Shown: positions 61,435-64,000 of the stretch, piece by piece
Position numbering within the stretch: position 1 is the first letter of the stretch
How the letters are laid out: every line of letters begins with the position of its first letter
Source of the DNA: Mycolicibacterium gilvum
Lineage (GTDB): Bacteria; Actinomycetota; Actinomycetes; Mycobacteriales; Mycobacteriaceae
Reading direction: 5' to 3'
NCBI RefSeq assembly: GCF_900454025.1
Contig: NZ_UGQM01000001.1
Coordinates: 2,046,001-2,110,000, forward strand
DNA length: 64,000 bases
Notes under the pieces: model-generated
Databases searched by the model: none
What the model was told of the DNA's origin: nothing
What the model saw: only the letters and a program-made list of their open reading frames with translations
Made by a program: the position numbers and the translations under genes

Positions 61435-62880
61435 ATGGCCGTTGCGAATCAGCCCCGCACGCTCGCCGAGAAGGTGTGGAGCGACCATGTCGTCGTTTCC
61501 GGATCGGGGGAGGGCGCGGCGCGCGAACCCGACCTGATCTACATCGACCTCCATCTGGTCCACGAGGTCACCAGCCCCCAGGCGTTCGACGGGCTGCGAC
61601 TGGCCGGCCGCCCGGTGCGCCGGCCGGATCTGACCATCGCCACCGAGGACCACAACGTCCCGACCGTCGACATCGACAAGCCGATCGCCGATCCCGTGTC
61701 ACGCACCCAGGTCGAAACCCTGCGCCGCAACTGTGAGGAATTCGGCATCCGGCTGCACCCGATGGGCGACGTCGAACAGGGCATCGTCCACATCATCGGA
61801 CCGCAGCTCGGGCTGACCCAGCCGGGCACCACGGTCGTGTGCGGCGACAGTCACACCTCCACCCACGGCGCGTTCGGAGCTCTGGCGATGGGCATCGGCA
61901 CCTCGGAGGTCGAGCACGTGCTCGCCACCCAGACCCTGCCGCTGCGACCTTTCAAGACGATGGCGGTCAATGTCGACGGCGAGCTGCCGCCCGGGGTCAG
62001 CGCCAAGGACGTCATCCTGGCGGTGATCGCCAAGATCGGCACCGGCGGCGGTCAGGGGCACGTCATCGAATACCGCGGCAGCGCCATCGAATCGCTGTCG
62101 ATGGAAGGCCGGATGACGATCTGCAACATGAGCATCGAGGCCGGCGCCCGCGCAGGCATGATCGCTCCCGACGAGACGACCTTCGAGTTCCTGAAGGGAC
62201 GTCCGCACGCTCCGCAGGGTGCCGACTGGGACGCCGCGGTCGAGGCCTGGAAGCTGTTGCGCACCGACGAGGGCGCCCAGTTCGACACCGAGGTCTACAT
62301 CGACGCCGCGTCGTTGAGTCCGTTCGTCACCTGGGGCACCAACCCGGGCCAGGGTGTGCCGCTGTCGGATTCCGTTCCGGACCCCGAGATGATCTTCGAC
62401 GAGGGCGAGCGGTCGGCCGTCGAAAAAGCCTTGGCTTACATGGACCTTCGCCCGGGTACCCCGATGCGAGAGATCCCGGTCGACGCGGTCTTCGTCGGCT
62501 CCTGCACCAACGGCAGGATCGAGGATCTGCGCGTGGTCGCCGACGTCCTGCGCGGCCGCACGGTGGCCGACGACGTGCGGATGCTCGTGGTGCCGGGGTC
62601 CATGCGGGTGCGCGCGCAGGCCGAAGCCGAGGGTCTCGGCGAGATCTTCACTGCCGCAGGCGCCGAGTGGCGTCAGGCAGGCTGCTCGATGTGCCTGGGC
62701 ATGAACCCGGACCAACTGGCTCCCGGTGAGCGGTGCGCGTCGACCTCGAACCGCAATTTCGAGGGCAGGCAAGGTAAGGGTGGCCGAACGCATTTGGTGT
62801 CCCCGGCCGTCGCCGCGGCGACAGCGGTCCGCGGCACGCTCTCCTCGCCCGCCGACCTGACCGCCGAACCCACCCGCTGA
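61435..62880 (+). CDS. leuC: 3-isopropylmalate dehydratase large subunit
   Basis: This 481-residue aconitase-family protein interconverts 2- and 3-isopropylmalate with LeuD. The 4Fe-4S ligand Cys residues are in FVGSCTNGR and GCSMCLGMN. The [19 protein letters not shown] motif is typical of the family. The ATG at 61435 follows GAGAAAG. It is divergent from the IclR gene and followed after 20 bases by leuD. Its Fe-S site may depend on the IscS encoded in this window. Confidence 0.97.
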
Positions 62881-62900
62881 GAACGACAGGAGATTTCGTG

Positions 62901-63494
62901 ATGGAAGCCTTCCGCACCCACACCGGGATCGGCGTGCCGCTGCGCCGCTCCAACGTCGACACCGACCAGATCATCCCGGCCGTCTACCTGAAACGGGTGA
63001 CCCGCACAGGATTCGAGGACGGTCTGTTCGCCGCATGGCGCAACGATCCGTCGTTCGTGCTCAATCAGCCACCGTTCGACCAGGGCTCGGTCTTGGTCAC
63101 CGGACCGGATTTCGGCACCGGATCCTCGCGCGAGCATGCGGTCTGGGCGCTGATGGACTTCGGATTCCGGGTGGTCATCTCGTCCCGTTTCGCCGATATC
63201 TTCCGGGGCAACGCCGGAAAAGCGGGACTGCTCGCCGCCGAAGTCACACAGGATGACGTGGAATTGTTGTGGAAGGTCATCGAGCAACATCCCGGGACGG
63301 AAATCACTGTGAATCTTCAAGATCGGTCCGTCACCGCCGGAACGGTCATGGTGCCGTTCACGATTGACGACTACACCGCGTGGCGGCTGCTGGAGGGACT
63401 CGACGATATAGGCCTTACGCTGCGCAAACTCGACGAAATCGAGGATTTCGAAACTCATCGGCCGTCGTGGAAACCACGCACTCTGCCCGCGTGA
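62901..63494 (+). CDS. leuD: 3-isopropylmalate dehydratase small subunit
   Basis: This 197-residue swivelling subunit completes isopropylmalate isomerase. The motif [21 protein letters not shown] is conserved, as is the N-terminal [10 protein letters not shown]. The ATG at 62901 follows AGGAG by eight bases and begins MEAF; a GTG three bases earlier is also in frame. It forms an operon with leuC. Confidence 0.96.
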
Positions 63495-63684
63495 TCGGCG
63501 GCTGAAAACACCGAAATCCCGCACCGGTAACCCCCTTTTGGCTACACGGCGCAGGACGGTAAGGGAGCCAAGCGGATTGAAAAAAGTTCGCTGAGCTGGC
63601 CCGAAATTGCGCGTGGCTCTTGGAAATCAGTGGCCATTGGGTTTACCGTGTGCATTAGTCGGTCCAAGGAGGACCACTAATTTC

Positions 63685-63689
63685 GGAGG
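63685..63689 (+). promoter_or_regulatory. ribosome binding site of hupB
   Basis: GGAGG lies seven bases (including CAT-rich spacing) before the ATG at 63696, unusually strong for this genome. The 201-bp gap between leuD and hupB also contains a second GGAGG near 63668 and a weak AGCCAA/TTGGCT inverted repeat, but no clear promoter. Confidence 0.6.
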
Positions 63690-63695
63690 TTTTGC

Positions 63696-64000
63696 ATGAA
63701 CAAAGCAGAGCTCATCGACGTACTCACGGAGAAGTTGGGCTCGGATCGTCGGCAAGCGACTGCGGCGGTGGAGAATGTCGTCGACACCATCGTCCGCGCG
63801 GTGCACAAAGGTGAGAGTGTCACCATCACCGGCTTCGGTGTTTTCGAGCAGCGTCGTCGCGCAGCCCGAGTGGCGCGTAATCCGCGCACTGGCGAGACGG
63901 TGAAGGTCAAGCCCACCTCCGTCCCGGCGTTCCGTCCCGGTGCTCAGTTCAAGGCCGTTGTGTCTGGCGCGCAGAAGCTTCCGGCCGAAGGCCCGGCGGT
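63696..64000 (+). CDS. hupB: DNA-binding protein HU homologue HupB, N-terminal part
   Basis: The first 101 residues are visible. They contain the HU fold: [10 protein letters not shown], the dimer helices, the conserved [28 protein letters not shown] and [16 protein letters not shown]. In mycobacteria HupB carries a long Lys/Ala-rich C-terminal tail, which lies beyond the window edge. HupB organises the nucleoid and can bind iron-regulated promoters. The gene is followed out of the window; its start is preceded by a strong ribosome binding site. Confidence 0.95.
   Translation, partial: MNKAELIDVLTEKLGSDRRQATAAVENVVDTIVRAVHKGESVTITGFGVFEQRRRAARVARNPRTGETVKVKPTSVPAFRPGAQFKAVVSGAQKLPAEGPA

Noticed and set aside
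63508..63518. fourth copy of the interspersed palindrome
   Set aside because: Only ACACCGAAATC matches the right arm; there is no left arm and no loop of the correct length.
63538..63571. terminator after leuD
   Set aside because: TTGGCT and AGCCAA pair over only six bases with a 22-base loop, and the A-rich stretch is on the wrong side for an intrinsic terminator.

Overview
The window is a stretch of a mycobacterial chromosome, most likely from a rapidly growing, environmental Mycolicibacterium-type species. The DNA is GC-rich, starts are often GTG or TTG, and stop/start overlaps are dense. From about 2.9 kb to the right end the gene order follows the Mycobacterium tuberculosis block Rv3045 (adhC) down to Rv2986c (hupB). 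That comparison rests on remembered gene order and protein resemblance, not on a search. The first 2.1 kb is the tail of an mce operon (mceE, mceF).

Layout. 1-2.9 kb: mceE/mceF tail, a 450-bp gene-poor gap and a DUF3349 gene. 2.9-8.5 kb: adhC, fecB, ctaD, serB. 8.5-11.5 kb: an inserted module of a MocR-type regulator divergent from a 50-codon ORF, a YczE-like membrane protein and a P-loop kinase. 11.5-16.9 kb: ABC ATPase, NUDIX, echA17-like, methyltransferase, THUMP-like protein and a secreted protein. 17-26 kb: an AgcS symporter, a lipoprotein beta-propeller, an acetyltransferase, zwf and the minus-strand operon glycosyltransferase/GH57/methyltransferase that corresponds to the methylglucose lipopolysaccharide (MGLP) genes. 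26-32 kb: electron transfer flavoprotein (fixA/fixB), a GNAT/PlsC pair, iscS and mnmA. 32-47.5 kb: lpqA-like lipoprotein, methionine synthase-like protein, acyl-CoA ligase, MmcQ, ligA, an ACT protein, gatC-gatA-pfkA-gatB, a PrrB-like kinase, lppZ, a DoxX protein and a PH protein. 47.6-56 kb: branched-chain amino acid and serine genes, namely an attenuated ilvB-ilvN-ilvC operon, serA and leuB. 56-64 kb: a membrane protein, MFS, an FAH-family hydrolase, gltX, tRNA-Gln, tRNA-Glu, an IclR regulator, leuC, leuD and the start of hupB.

Functional themes. (1) ilvB, ilvN, ilvC, leuB, leuC and leuD supply most of the valine/isoleucine/leucine pathway. The ilv operon is preceded by a leader peptide and a terminator hairpin, and leuCD by an IclR gene only 38 bp away. 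(2) gltX, tRNA-Gln, tRNA-Glu and gatCAB together make up the indirect route to Gln-tRNA(Gln). (3) serA and serB are two of the three steps to serine. (4) The glycosyltransferase, GH57, methyltransferase and acetyltransferase genes form the MGLP locus.

The most unusual features are non-coding. There are three copies of a palindrome with 20-22-base arms around a 9-base loop, all at gene 3' ends. A second short repeat sits exactly on stop codons, at the ilvB-ilvN junction and after the glycosyltransferase gene. At least fourteen genes have a -10-like hexamer 6-9 bases before the start codon, which suggests leaderless mRNAs. No CRISPR array, prophage or intact insertion sequence was seen. I did not find a clearly new multi-gene system. 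The best candidates for undescribed biology are the repeat families, the MocR/small-ORF/YczE/kinase module and the orphan PrrB-like kinase.
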